Source: Eretmocerus hayati (taxonomy: Eukaryota > Arthropoda > Insecta > Hymenoptera > Aphelinidae). From it: a DNA stretch of 64,000 bases. The stretch is from contig CM056742.1 in the NCBI GenBank assembly GCA_029851415.1, positions 100,112,976 through 100,176,975 on the forward strand, in the 5' to 3' direction. Below the pieces are notes generated by a model. That model made no database searches. It was not told the DNA's origin and saw nothing but the letters and a program-made list of their open reading frames with translations. The position numbers and the translations under genes are program-made. This document shows, piece by piece, positions 1 through 8,544 of this stretch; positions within the stretch are counted from its first letter, which is position 1; every line of letters begins with the position of its first letter.

Positions 1-437
1 GCATGCGCACACTGCCTCAGGAGCAGGGTTGGCAGATGTCGTATAGCACATCGAATTTATCACTAAACTTACTATATTTGAGAGAGAAAACACGAATACA
101 CACAAACTCAAGCACACATACAGGCACACATACATTTACACCTATTCAAACTAAAAACCGCGGATTTGAATCATAAGAAATGGTATTATTCCAGATCAGA
201 AATTCAATCATACAAAATGATATTAAATGGGTCACCCAAGATTCTAGTAGAACATAGAAGTTTCGAGAATATTATCTAGGCCACGATTGACGTCATCGAA
301 TGGAAATATTCAGCCCAAAAACAAGAGCCTTGAGCTCCTCTAATTTCAATTCCCATAGATGGAAATAGACACATCTTGAGCGCGACTCTGTGCACGATCT
401 CATGTCGCTTTCCCAGCGAGTGAATTTTAAAGAAAAG
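1..437. other. Unassigned sequence, no gene seen
   Basis: I see no coding region, RNA gene or transposon terminus in this stretch. A CA-rich tract with scattered CACACA and ACACATACA words lies at about 85-140; it is too irregular to call a microsatellite. Short open frames on both strands show no recognisable protein. Confidence 0.5.
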
Positions 438-950
438 TGTGTATAAAAAACTTCGGTGGCGAGGGGTGCCCAACTCAGCGGCTCACTCTCCCCCGCACCA
501 ACACATAGAAGACCGGCACACGTACTGCACTATACCTATATATCTACTACACCATAGCTGGGAGAGGGCAGCAGCTCTCGGACTCATCATCGCTGTCGTT
601 TATCGCAACATCCAGCAGCAGATCCAGCCGCATCAGATCATCATATCATTACAGCTTTGGCTCTCGTTGCGCTTAGCTGCTTGTATTCGGAGTTCATCTC
701 AAATATATTGCATCATCTCTTATAACTTTTGACTTTTCAATTTATTTATTAAATGCATTCATCCTTTCGGACTTTTAAACATTCCCGCTCGTGCCACAGA
801 AAATACCCACGTAACACAGAGAAATTCTTGGGACGCGGGCTCATGCGTGACTTCACGCGATTCCGAGGAGCTCATGCACAACTTCACTTGGTTCCTCGGT
901 CGCGCGAGTCGCTCGCCCCAAAATTTCGTCTGCTTATTGTTGTGAACATG
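438..950 (+). promoter_or_regulatory. LTR-like or promoter-like block (tentative)
   Basis: A TATAAAA box at 442-448 is followed 35 bases later by an initiator-like TCAG at 475-478, and an ATTAAA polyadenylation-type hexamer lies at 748-753. TATA box, start-like site and poly(A) signal within about 310 bp is the order expected in a retrotransposon LTR (U3-R-U5). A solo LTR of a BEL/Pao or Ty3 element is one explanation and an old host promoter is another. No TG...CA boundaries or target duplication could be fixed, and no primer-binding site or internal domain is visible, so this is a weak call. The open frame across 439-732 is low-complexity (Gln/His/Ile/Leu) and not recognisable. Confidence 0.22.
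838..899 (+). repeat. Two-copy 31-bp direct repeat
   Basis: Two adjacent, diverged copies (838-868 and 869-899) share CTCATGC near the start, ACTTCAC in the middle and TTCC near the end. The period is 31 bp. No function is visible. It lies within the LTR-like block and may be part of its 3' portion. Confidence 0.5.
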
Positions 951-2583
951 CCGCGGTGCGGTAACCAAACATACACCAAAGTATACACTTTGACGAGAGC
1001 TTCGATTCTGGTTGTGATTCAATAGAATATATGGACCGTATAAGAATCGATTCAGTTTTGATAACGAAGCTCACCGCGAGTGATCATCTTATGACGAAAA
1101 TAAGGCCGAAATCTCATCAAAGCTTTTCTTTGCTGGTGTAGTTTTTTGCGATGATTCATGTTTTACAGTTACGAAAATTCGGCCGATATTGTGAATAGTG
1201 CTAAAAGCTGATTTTTTTGGTTTTCCTGCCAGTGGTGTTGATCAGGATTGCGAATAAGCAATCAAGTATACTTTTTACAGTGAGATATGTCATTAGAAAT
1301 ATTTCTCTGGCCAATTCTAGTATTTTCTAAAAAATGAGTAACATTTTATGAGACACTGTCTCTCAATTCATGTGATATTTAGCTCGAGTTTTATCTTCCA
1401 TAATCATCTAGCATGCCTCGGAGCTTCAATTTTGAGTTGCATCAGGTAGAAGATCTAACGATAGATAATAAATAATAAATAGGGCTAATGGACTTGATAG
1501 CAAATAAGTAGAATGGTTTAGAGTGTTTAAAATACTTGGTAATTTGACTGTTTAACATTTTTGCTGCCATTTTCTTCATTACTACAGAGATTCAACACTC
1601 ACTTCAACTCATTTCATGACTCCAACCAATATACCGTAGGATTCTACCATTACGTGGAGCTTTTGAGAATCTTTTGTGAGTTTCATTAGACTGACTGGAA
1701 TAAATGAGTATAAAGATTCGTACTTAAGCTCTGACTGAAGCAATTAGTACCAGAATGGTAACGAATGGAGATCTGCTAATACAACCAATGGGCAACAGAG
1801 CCTCCCGAATATAATCTGACACTTAGTCCCATCTGGATACGAGATTTGTGGAATGGCTGGAATCGTGAATAGACAAAACTCATTATCAAACCTAGTCTAC
1901 TGGTTTTACGTGTACTTGCCTATTCGCATTCTGCAGCTTTTCCCAAACGACGAAGAGCATGAATAGAGATTTAGGGGACATAATACATTAATCCAAAAAG
2001 CCGAAAGAATCTTATGAGAGATTCGGAAACTCTTGCGTGTTTCGATATTCTACTTGAAATTTGTTGCACGCGAATGTTTTCCAAGACATTGGATGGAATC
2101 AGTAATACAAGTCGAAATGCAATACAATAGCGACTTCCAGAAGATCTGGAGTGCCAATTCATTGGTGTTTTCCAAAGAAGTCTAGCTATGACTAGGAGAG
2201 CGGTAATCGATTCCTACCAGTAGCTATTCAAAGGTCCCAAAAAAACCAACAATTTAACGTCTTGTCGAATTTGATGCCTGCATAATAGATTAAAGTCGAG
2301 CTTTCCCGCGAAAATGGCGAACTTGGAGATCGAGCCCATCTCGAAAAAGTTCTGTCTCTTCGACCCTGACCAGATATCTGCTTTGATATCAATACTATCA
2401 ACTGAAACAATCATCTGGATGGAATTTTCTTTCTATTCAAATAGAATTCCCGATTAAATTAACCAAATCTCCGAGTCTTTGCTAGAAAGAATAACGTAAA
2501 CCTTGCTTGCATATGCTTCCATCTGAAGGAATTTGTACTAACTGACGTGATGATACTCCTTCAAGTCCCCCAAGATATATGTA
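951..2583. other. Unassigned sequence, no gene seen
   Basis: This is AT-rich sequence with no open frame longer than about 66 codons and no recognisable domain, tRNA or transposon end. Two overlapping minus-strand frames near 2214-2414 look like chance frames. A partial gene or intron from a locus outside the window cannot be excluded. The last two bases (2582-2583) are the TA target copy of the adjoining transposon. Confidence 0.5.
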
Positions 2584-3378
2584 CAGGCAGCCCCCGGTAT
2601 TCGCGATCCTGGAATTCGCTCATTCGCAGTTTCTGATTGGTGGTATTCCGCGGTATTCGCGGTGGCTTGGCTCGCTTATTCGCGGTTTGGATCTGGATCT
2701 TTGAGATAACTTAGCTCATGGATCATGAATTTTCAACGGATTTCCGCCGAATGTGTTCTTCCAATCCAACCTTGTGATTGAGTGTTCATCATTTCGAGGG
2801 TGTTGCTATTGTTATTGTTTTCTAAGACTGATTGATTGGTTATACGATACAGTCATTAGTGTACCTGTGTAGTATCTCAATTCTATTCATGGCACCGTGC
2901 GTAGAAAGAAGGCATATTCGTCAATTAGAAAACGTGATAATGAATTGTGAGCCTTTTGAAAAAATTGAAAATGTCAAATTTGCTTGCCACTAAAGGAAAA
3001 ATGGCCGAAGTTCTTAGAACTTCCAATGGCTACTCACCAGAGATTGTATGTTCGTCAATTTCGCTAGTCAAAGGTGACAGAGCTCGTCACCCGCACGCTC
3101 GTGGATGGAATTTCCAACAGATTTTCAAGTGAATTCCAGTAATTTTCCAATCGCATCATACTGTTACTCCGTATCTTCCACATATTGAGTCAACGTGCTA
3201 AGCTCCTCACATGAATTTGGTTATTAAAGATGATGTGCGAATTTTTCACTTACTCAAGGATCCACAAATGAATACGTAACCCCCCTTTCCCCATAAGCCC
3301 AAGGTCCCGGTACTCGCGGTTTCGGTATTCGCGGCATTTTCTTTATATACATTAACCGCGGATAGCGTGGGTTGCCTG
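2584..3378. mobile_element. Non-autonomous pogo/Tigger-like (Tc1/mariner superfamily) transposon
   Basis: The element is 795 bp, flanked by TA on both sides (2582-2583 and 3379-3380), the target duplication of the Tc1/mariner superfamily. The left end starts CAGGCAGCCCCCGGTATTCG. The reverse complement of the right end starts CAGGCAACCCACGCTATCCG. They match at 18 of the first 22 positions. TATTCGCGG-type words recur just inside both ends (left at about 2596, 2652 and 2677; right at about 3314 and 3325), which are candidate subterminal transposase-binding repeats. Starting with CAG and flanked by TA fits the pogo/Tigger group. There is no transposase: a 34-codon frame at 2889-2993 and a 61-codon frame at 2947-3132 are not recognisable. 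It is best read as an internally deleted or MITE-like derivative mobilised in trans. Confidence 0.75.
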
Positions 3379-3463
3379 TAGTAACTTTCGGCTGCAAACC
3401 TGGAGCCAGGAATAAGCTTGAAGCTCTAAAGATGGGCAACATTCCGTTTATCTATAACAAGAG

Positions 3464-3465
<2 letters not shown>
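3379..3465. other. Short interval between two transposons
   Basis: These 87 bp lie between the right end of the DNA transposon and the (GA)n tract. The first two bases are the TA target copy. The rest is probably the host sequence that carried the microsatellite before the retrotransposon arrived. No feature is visible. Confidence 0.45.

Positions 3466-3508
<43 letters not shown>
3466..3508 (+). repeat. (GA)n microsatellite, 5' flank of retrotransposon
   Basis: A 43-bp perfect GA dinucleotide run ends exactly where retrotransposon coding similarity begins (the Gly-Arg-Ser-Thr of the RT domain at 3509). A second short GA run (5418-5427) follows the element's poly(A). The two runs are therefore probably one microsatellite split by the insertion, with the target duplication hidden inside the repeat. 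Confidence 0.85.
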
Positions 3509-3509
<1 letters not shown>

Positions 3510-4976
3510 CGGAGCACTGTTCACGCGATCGAGGCGGTCCAAGAACGGGCTCAAGCGTCGGTAGGGAACCCATACCAAGGAAGAGGAGAATTCTGTGCCA
3601 TCATTGCGTTGGACATGAAGAAAGCATTCGACTGCGCGAGCTGGCAGCGAGTTTATCAATCTCAAGCAGGTAAAGTGCCCCCCTATCTACTAGCCGTCAC
3701 GAGTGACTACCTGCGGAACAGGACCCTCGTGTACGACACCGACGAGGGACAAGAGATTCGGGTACTGTCGGCCGGAATCGGACAGGGATCGGTTTCCGGG
3801 CCGTTCAACTGGAACACCCAGTACGTTAGCTTACTGTCTATCGAACTGCCAGAAGGAGTGATAATAGTGGCTTTCGCGGACGACGCGGGACTCATAGTCT
3901 CGGCCAACAACGAGAAACTCTTGGGCATGCGCGCGAACGAAGCGCTGGCCCGAGTCTACGAGTGGATGATTAGCAGGCTTCTGGAGCTCGCTGTCAAGAA
4001 GTGCGAAGCAATCGTGGTCACAAAGCGTAGGAAGTTCGATTTACCCCGGTTTTATATTAACGGGCAAGAGATTCCACGGTTAACAGAGCTGAAATACCTC
4101 GGTGTATGGCTCGACGACAGGTGGTCGTTCAAGAAGCACATCCAGGAAGCCGCCCAGAAGGCGAGCAGGGTCGGTGCGGCGCTCCAGCGGCTCATGCCGA
4201 ATATCGGAGGTCCCAAGGAAAAGAGGCGCGCACTTCTCAACACCGTCACCACCTCCATCATGCTGTACGGTGCACTCGTGTGGGGAAAGAGAGTAGAGAA
4301 GACCATCATCGAGAAGAGAATGGGGCCTGTCAACCGAAGAGCGGCCCTGAGGAGTATCCGTGCCTACCGCAATGTGTCAGGAGATGCGGCTTACGTACTG
4401 GCGAGTACTCCGCCCATCCACTTGCTCGTCGTGGAGCGAGTGAGGATCTGGGACCGCCAGAAAGTGATCGGAGCCGAACGAGTGCTGACTCTGACAATGA
4501 AGGAGATCATCCGCGACAACAAGAAGGAAACCACTCTTGAACAGTGGCAAACTGAGTAGGATTCGCCATTTGCAAATGGCAGATGGACGCACCGGCTAAT
4601 CCGTGACGTAGCCAAGTGGGCGGAACGCACCCACCGAGAGATGGACTACTGGACGACGCAGGCACTGAGTTACCACGGTTGCTTCGGTACCTACCTGACC
4701 CGGTTCAAGAAGAGGACATCCTCAGCATGTCAGTCATGCGGGGACAACTGGGACGACGCTGAACACGCCATGTTCACGTGCAACGACACCCGAAGGGAGC
4801 GCGCCAAGTTGGATGAATGGCTGGGTGCTCAACTAACACCTGAGAACCTCGTCCCGTACTTGCTCCGCAACCAGGAGACATGGGATAGAGTCACCGGATA
4901 CATCAGGCTGGTGATGACCCGCAAGGAGGAGAAAGAGAGGGAAGTGAGGCGCCTCGATGCCGGCGAATTACAGTGA
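3509..4976 (+). pseudogene. Reverse transcriptase ORF2 fragment (non-LTR, R1-like), one internal stop
   Basis: Only the C-terminal half of ORF2 is present, in one frame, with no native start because the copy is 5'-truncated. In order: GRSTVHAIE of the RT fingers region (3509 on); motif A with ALDMKKAFDCASW (about 3606-3644); motif B with GIGQGSVSGPF (about 3775-3808); motif C with the catalytic FADD at 3873-3884; the primer-grip-like YLGVWLDD (about 4096-4119); a thumb/C-terminal region; and a Cys-Cys-His-Cys motif, CQSCGDNWDDAEHAMFTC, at 4728-4781. A single in-frame TAG at 4557-4559 interrupts it, after which the same frame continues to a TGA at 4974-4976. RT catalytic residues are intact, so the copy is fairly young, but without the endonuclease and with the stop it cannot move itself. 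The region upstream of 3509 that stays open is microsatellite and flank, not protein. Confidence 0.88.
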
Positions 4977-5416
4977 GTCTGCCATTGAGAACAGAAGAGG
5001 CCCAAATAATTCCAGGAGGAATATGAGGAACTGAAGAGGGAAGGGAGAAGGAAGAAGGAAGAAGAGTAGGAAAAGATCGAAGAAGGAGGAACAACACCTG
5101 CGAGTCGCGAGAAAAGAGAGTCGCTCGATCCTGAGCGCGATACGCCTCCCACCCTAAAGTAATGCTAACGCGGTTCCGGGGTGGGTTGGTTAGATAGTGG
5201 TTAGCTGCCCCAGTTCTGCAGTGATGGCTTGCCAATACTGTAGGGCTGAGACCAGAAGGTTTCAGCCCCTAGGACATACCGGCGCTGGATTCATGCACAT
5301 CCGGTTCATCGGGTGGGCAAAATGAAAGCTCTCATGGTCTGCCGGTCGGACATCCAATAGGGATGTCCTGTCATCAGATTTTTCCTTATATTCCACTTAA
5401 AAAAAAGAAAAAAAAA
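4977..5416 (+). other. Retrotransposon 3' UTR and poly(A) tail
   Basis: Non-coding sequence follows the RT stop. It starts purine-rich (about 5020-5110), then becomes GC-rich with small inverted words, and ends in an A-rich run with one G (about 5399-5416). The tail directly precedes the short GA run that I read as the far half of the target site. No open frame here is convincing. Confidence 0.75.
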
Positions 5417-5417
5417 T

Positions 5418-5427
5418 GAGAGAGAGA
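5418..5427 (+). repeat. Short GA run after poly(A), probable target-site half
   Basis: Five GA units follow the poly(A) tail after a single T. With the longer GA run at 3466-3508 this fits insertion of the element into a pre-existing (GA)n tract. The exact target duplication cannot be resolved inside a repeat. Confidence 0.6.
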
Positions 5428-6193
5428 ATGAGTGTGATTCTTCTTGTGTCTGCCCATGTCAAAATGAAGACACTGTCTCATATGATCATCGTGGCCTAAT
5501 ACTTGGTCATAACTTCTTGGGCTCACATAATCTTCTACGAATCTAATATGTACTATCTTTCATTGACAGTTCACGAGACCTTGATTACAAAAACCACTTG
5601 CTGGAGTCGGTTTCATGCACTAAAAACCGGACAACCAAGTGCTTACAGAGAATGAGTAAAAAATTGGTTCAATAAAGTAATTCCATAAAGAGATATCGAC
5701 AACGTGAATCGACATTGCACGACTAATCACATATCTCCATCAATCTCGAATTCGAGGCCATCTCGAATGTTATCCTCAGTTTTGAAGATGACTTTTATTT
5801 CGAAAAAATTTCTAGCACGAAATCCAGGCATTTGCGATTTTCTCTCCTTATCTTCGGGGATGTCTGTTATCTTTCCAGGCTGGGTCATCGAGAATCTGTA
5901 GCTGTCTCCCACCGACTCCTCGTTTATGGACGCAAGAGCGGATCATATGAGCAATTAAAATGGTAAAGCTCATCAACTATCGAGTATACACGCCCCGAAA
6001 AACTTAAACTTGTTAGGGATCGAGGGATACTTAGGTGGAGAACGGATTAGCAGCCTGAATTAGCAAATAATGACGAATGATGATGGCTATTTTAGTCCTT
6101 GTCGATTAAGAACCTCACCGGACTTGATCCCTTTCACTCATCCACCAAACAAAAAAGGTCCCTGAGGTAGATGAATAGAGAGTGAACTTCGCT
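5428..6193. other. Unassigned interval between retrotransposons
   Basis: No recognisable gene, RNA or transposon end is visible in these roughly 770 bp. The one stretch that reads like protein is the minus-strand frame at 5727-5912, listed separately. The rest is AT-rich. Confidence 0.5.
5727..5912 (-). pseudogene. Possible coding fragment, unrecognised
   Basis: A minus-strand frame of 61 codons from an ATG, extendable upstream to about 5955 before a stop, has a mixed, soluble-protein-like composition. It is rich in Asp/Glu/Lys/Arg, with words such as SYRFSMTQPGKITD and FFEIKVIFKTED. It stands out because neighbouring frames are low-complexity. I do not recognise a family. It could be an exon or relic of a host gene, a fragment of another transposon, or chance. 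No splice sites or flanking exons could be tied to it. Confidence 0.2.
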
Positions 6194-6235
6194 AGCGCAG
6201 ATACACAATACGCACTGTGCGCAGATACACAATAC
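6194..6235 (+). repeat. Two-copy 24-bp repeat in a CA-rich tract
   Basis: An 18-bp word containing GCGCAGATACACAATAC occurs at 6194-6211 and again at 6218-6235, a 24-bp period. CA-rich sequence continues to about 6255. It lies just upstream of the probable 5' end of the second retrotransposon. It may be target sequence or the start of that element's 5' UTR. Confidence 0.55.
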
Positions 6236-6269
6236 AACACCACACTGACACAATAAGTGAACCCGCGTG

Positions 6270-7117
6270 GACATTCTGAGCCAACCAACGACGGCCTTGC
6301 TGGCTCCGAGGGGCACACCGAATGTTGGTGAGAAGCAACGCGGTGACCCTGTCGATACAGGGTGTCTCTATTGTATATGCATCGGATCACAAGAGTGACG
6401 CGAGGGCCCGAATCAAGTCGGACATTCTCTCGCTGAGTGGTAACACGATCTTCCCCAAGGAAACACAAGAACCCTCACGGGGATAGAGATCGGCCGAACA
6501 AGGGAGTGCTACCACGGTACCAGCTGGCATGGCCATTGGTCGGGACTCCGGTGGAAACGCGGCAAGACTGACATTATACTGACACCACACACACAGCGCG
6601 ACACTCACGCCACCGGTGCAACTGTCCCCGCGAGGGGATCCTTCCACTGCTATGTCCGTGCCCACTCTGGAGGGTACCGCGTTAAAACCAGTGATCCCTC
6701 CTGGGCCGCCGGTAGTAGGGGGACCCGAATCCCACGTTAACCACGAGGGGAGGCAGTCCCGCACAACGGTAGAGGGGATACCCCAAATCCCGCTCCTGTG
6801 GTAGTGCCGGTTGGTGACCGGACGGGACCATGCTGCAGGGTGCGGGGGTTGGAACGTCATCTGAGGCCACCGGACTGTAGGCGCGGTCGGCAAGTGGGAG
6901 GATCCACGAACGGGGTACCTGGACTGGTGGGCGGGGGTAGGTGGGACCACTAACACAAACAAAGACACAGTAATCCGAGGGGGATAGGAGGGAAGGAAAT
7001 ATGAAAAATGGCAGAAACAACAACGAACTTGGAAACTTTCAGAACGAACCTGCCAACTGGGTGTCCCACCTAAACACAACCATCAACATCAAACAAGGAG
7101 ATAGTTGATGTGAAGAG
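6270..7117 (+). other. Probable retrotransposon 5' UTR
   Basis: GC-rich, non-coding sequence leads into the ORF1 start at 7118. By position and composition it is the 5' UTR of the second non-LTR element, which in this type also carries the internal promoter. The start is a guess. The long open frame on the opposite strand (6387-7079) is proline/serine-rich with no recognisable domain, and I take it as an antisense by-product. Confidence 0.45.
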
Positions 7118-8544
7118 ATGGAGACTGGCGAAGGGAAGGCGCCTGGCGCCAGTCAACAGAGGCTACGCAGAACTAATCCCGCCGACCTCAAAACGAGCTG
7201 GGGTAAGTTTAAAGATGCTCCCTCGAGAGAGGAAGAACTCTTGAGGAGGATCCTCAGGGTACTCGATGACATAACCAAGGAAGTCAACGTGCACGCGACA
7301 GCAAAGAAGTCGACCAAGAAGCTTGTACAGAAGGCCAGCAGCCTACGTGAAGGACTCGATGCTGCTAGCACAAGAGCTACAGAAATGAGAGAGGGAATCA
7401 GCTCCAGTCTAGAGACAATAGCCGAGAACGCCGCTGGATCATCATCCTCGCTGGCCCCACCTCCACAAAGAGCGGGATGGGGGAGCCAAACGAAGAGAGG
7501 CCGCACAAGCCCCATCAATAGGGATCAGGAAGCCGACATCAAAATAGCAAAGAGAGCAGCATTCAGACTGGAGCAGCTCAATTTTGCAGGACAAGGGGCT
7601 GGACTGTTCAGGACACCCCCATCCACGCCAGGGACACCAATGACAACCTGGTCAGATAACGGCCAGCTCTCGGACGCTGGGTCCAGCTGGCAACTTGCGG
7701 GCCGGAATAGGGGACGTAAGGGAAACGAGAGGTGTCTCAACAATCAGGGCAGAGCCGAGAAGAAGAAAAAGAAGAGGAAGAACAAGGGAAATAGGAGAAG
7801 GACTAGACCCGACGCACTCCTCATAGAAGTGAAGAAAGATGGTTTGTCCTACGCGGATATGATCAAGAGAGTGAAGCAAGGAGACGAAACGAGGCAAGTG
7901 GCTTCAAAAGTCTCCAAAGTGCGGAAGACAAAAGAGGGTCATCTACTCATCGAGCTCGAGAAAGGGGTGAAGGCAGAGCCCGTTGAGGATGCCCTTGAGG
8001 GGGCGATTGAGGACGCCGGAGAGATACGACGCCTCTCGCCAACGGTCACGCTGGATGTGCTTGACCTTGACGACGTGAGTACACTCCAGGAAGTCAAAGA
8101 AGCCTTCGTGAAGGAACTCGGGGCAGTGCATGCGGGCAGCATCACGGCCAGGACCATCCGCCCAGGATACAGGGGAACCCAGGTCGCGGTGATCACACTG
8201 CCAGAGCTGCTTGCTAAAGGAGTGTTGACCAAAGGGAAGTCCGGGTAGACTTTGTTAACGCACGGGTCCGGGAAAAAGGCGGGATTCCGAGATGTTACAC
8301 CTGCCTGCAATACGGGCATTTATCCGCAAAGTGTGACAAGCCACAGGTGAGGCGGGCGAAACGCTACTTCAACTGGGGGGAAGGAGGCCACATAGCAGCA
8401 GCATGTGCAACCGAAGAGCAGAAATGTCTGAGCTGCGAGGCCCTCAAAGAGGATCACAAACACAGGTTGGGTACGCAGTGCTGCAAGGCCTATCAGCAGG
8501 CGCGAGCAGTATGGAAGGGCCGGAAAAGGCGCAAAGATGGCTAG
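7118..8544 (+). pseudogene. ORF1 (gag-like, zinc-knuckle protein) of the second element, frameshifted
   Basis: ORF1 proteins of R1-type elements bind the element RNA and form the ribonucleoprotein. The first 376 codons (7118-8248) show, in order: a helical, coiled-coil-like stretch (residues about 37-108), a Ser/Pro-rich linker, a strongly basic patch of Lys/Arg (about 214-230), the PDALLIEVKKDGLSYADMIK segment typical of R1-clade gag (231-250), and an RRM-like region around TLDVLDLDDVSTLQEV (311-326). A one-base shift near 8236-8248 moves the frame. The other frame continues FVNARVREKGG into three zinc knuckles: CYTCLQYGHLSAKC (8293-8334) is intact; the second (8365-8406) has lost two cysteines (Tyr and Trp in their place); the third is CLSC with downstream His and Cys (about 8427-8484). 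It ends at TAG 8542-8544. The start at 7118 is the first ATG of the frame. It is non-functional because of the shift and the lost cysteines. Confidence 0.85.

Larger units (their letters stand above)
3509..5416 (+). mobile_element. 5'-truncated R1-clade-like non-LTR retrotransposon
   Basis: The copy begins in the middle of the reverse transcriptase domain and runs through the C-terminal zinc motif, a 3' UTR of about 420 bp and an A-rich tail (about 5399-5416). Truncation at the 5' end with an intact tail is the usual product of target-primed reverse transcription. ORF1, the endonuclease and the N-terminal part of RT are absent. The sequence is clearly related to, but distinct from, the copy at about 6270-11466, so the two represent different families of one clade. 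R1-clade placement rests on the RT motifs, the C-terminal Cys-Cys-His-Cys motif, the lack of RNase H, and the ORF1/EN type seen in the sister copy. Confidence 0.85.

Noticed and set aside
439..732. 97-codon plus-strand frame as a gene
   Set aside because: Low-complexity composition, no domain, and it overlaps promoter- or LTR-like sequence.
3372..3508. N-terminal extension of the first RT frame, including an Arg-Glu repeat
   Set aside because: This is flank and (GA)n microsatellite that happens to stay in frame; retrotransposon similarity starts at 3509.
4102..4540. Alternative-frame open readings over the RT region (for example 144 codons at 4106-4540)
   Set aside because: They overlap the RT frame, which has clear motifs; the alternatives show none and are shadows.
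6387..7079. 230-codon open frame on the minus strand
   Set aside because: It lies antisense to the retrotransposon 5' UTR, is proline/serine-rich with no domain, and its length follows from GC-rich sequence with few stops.
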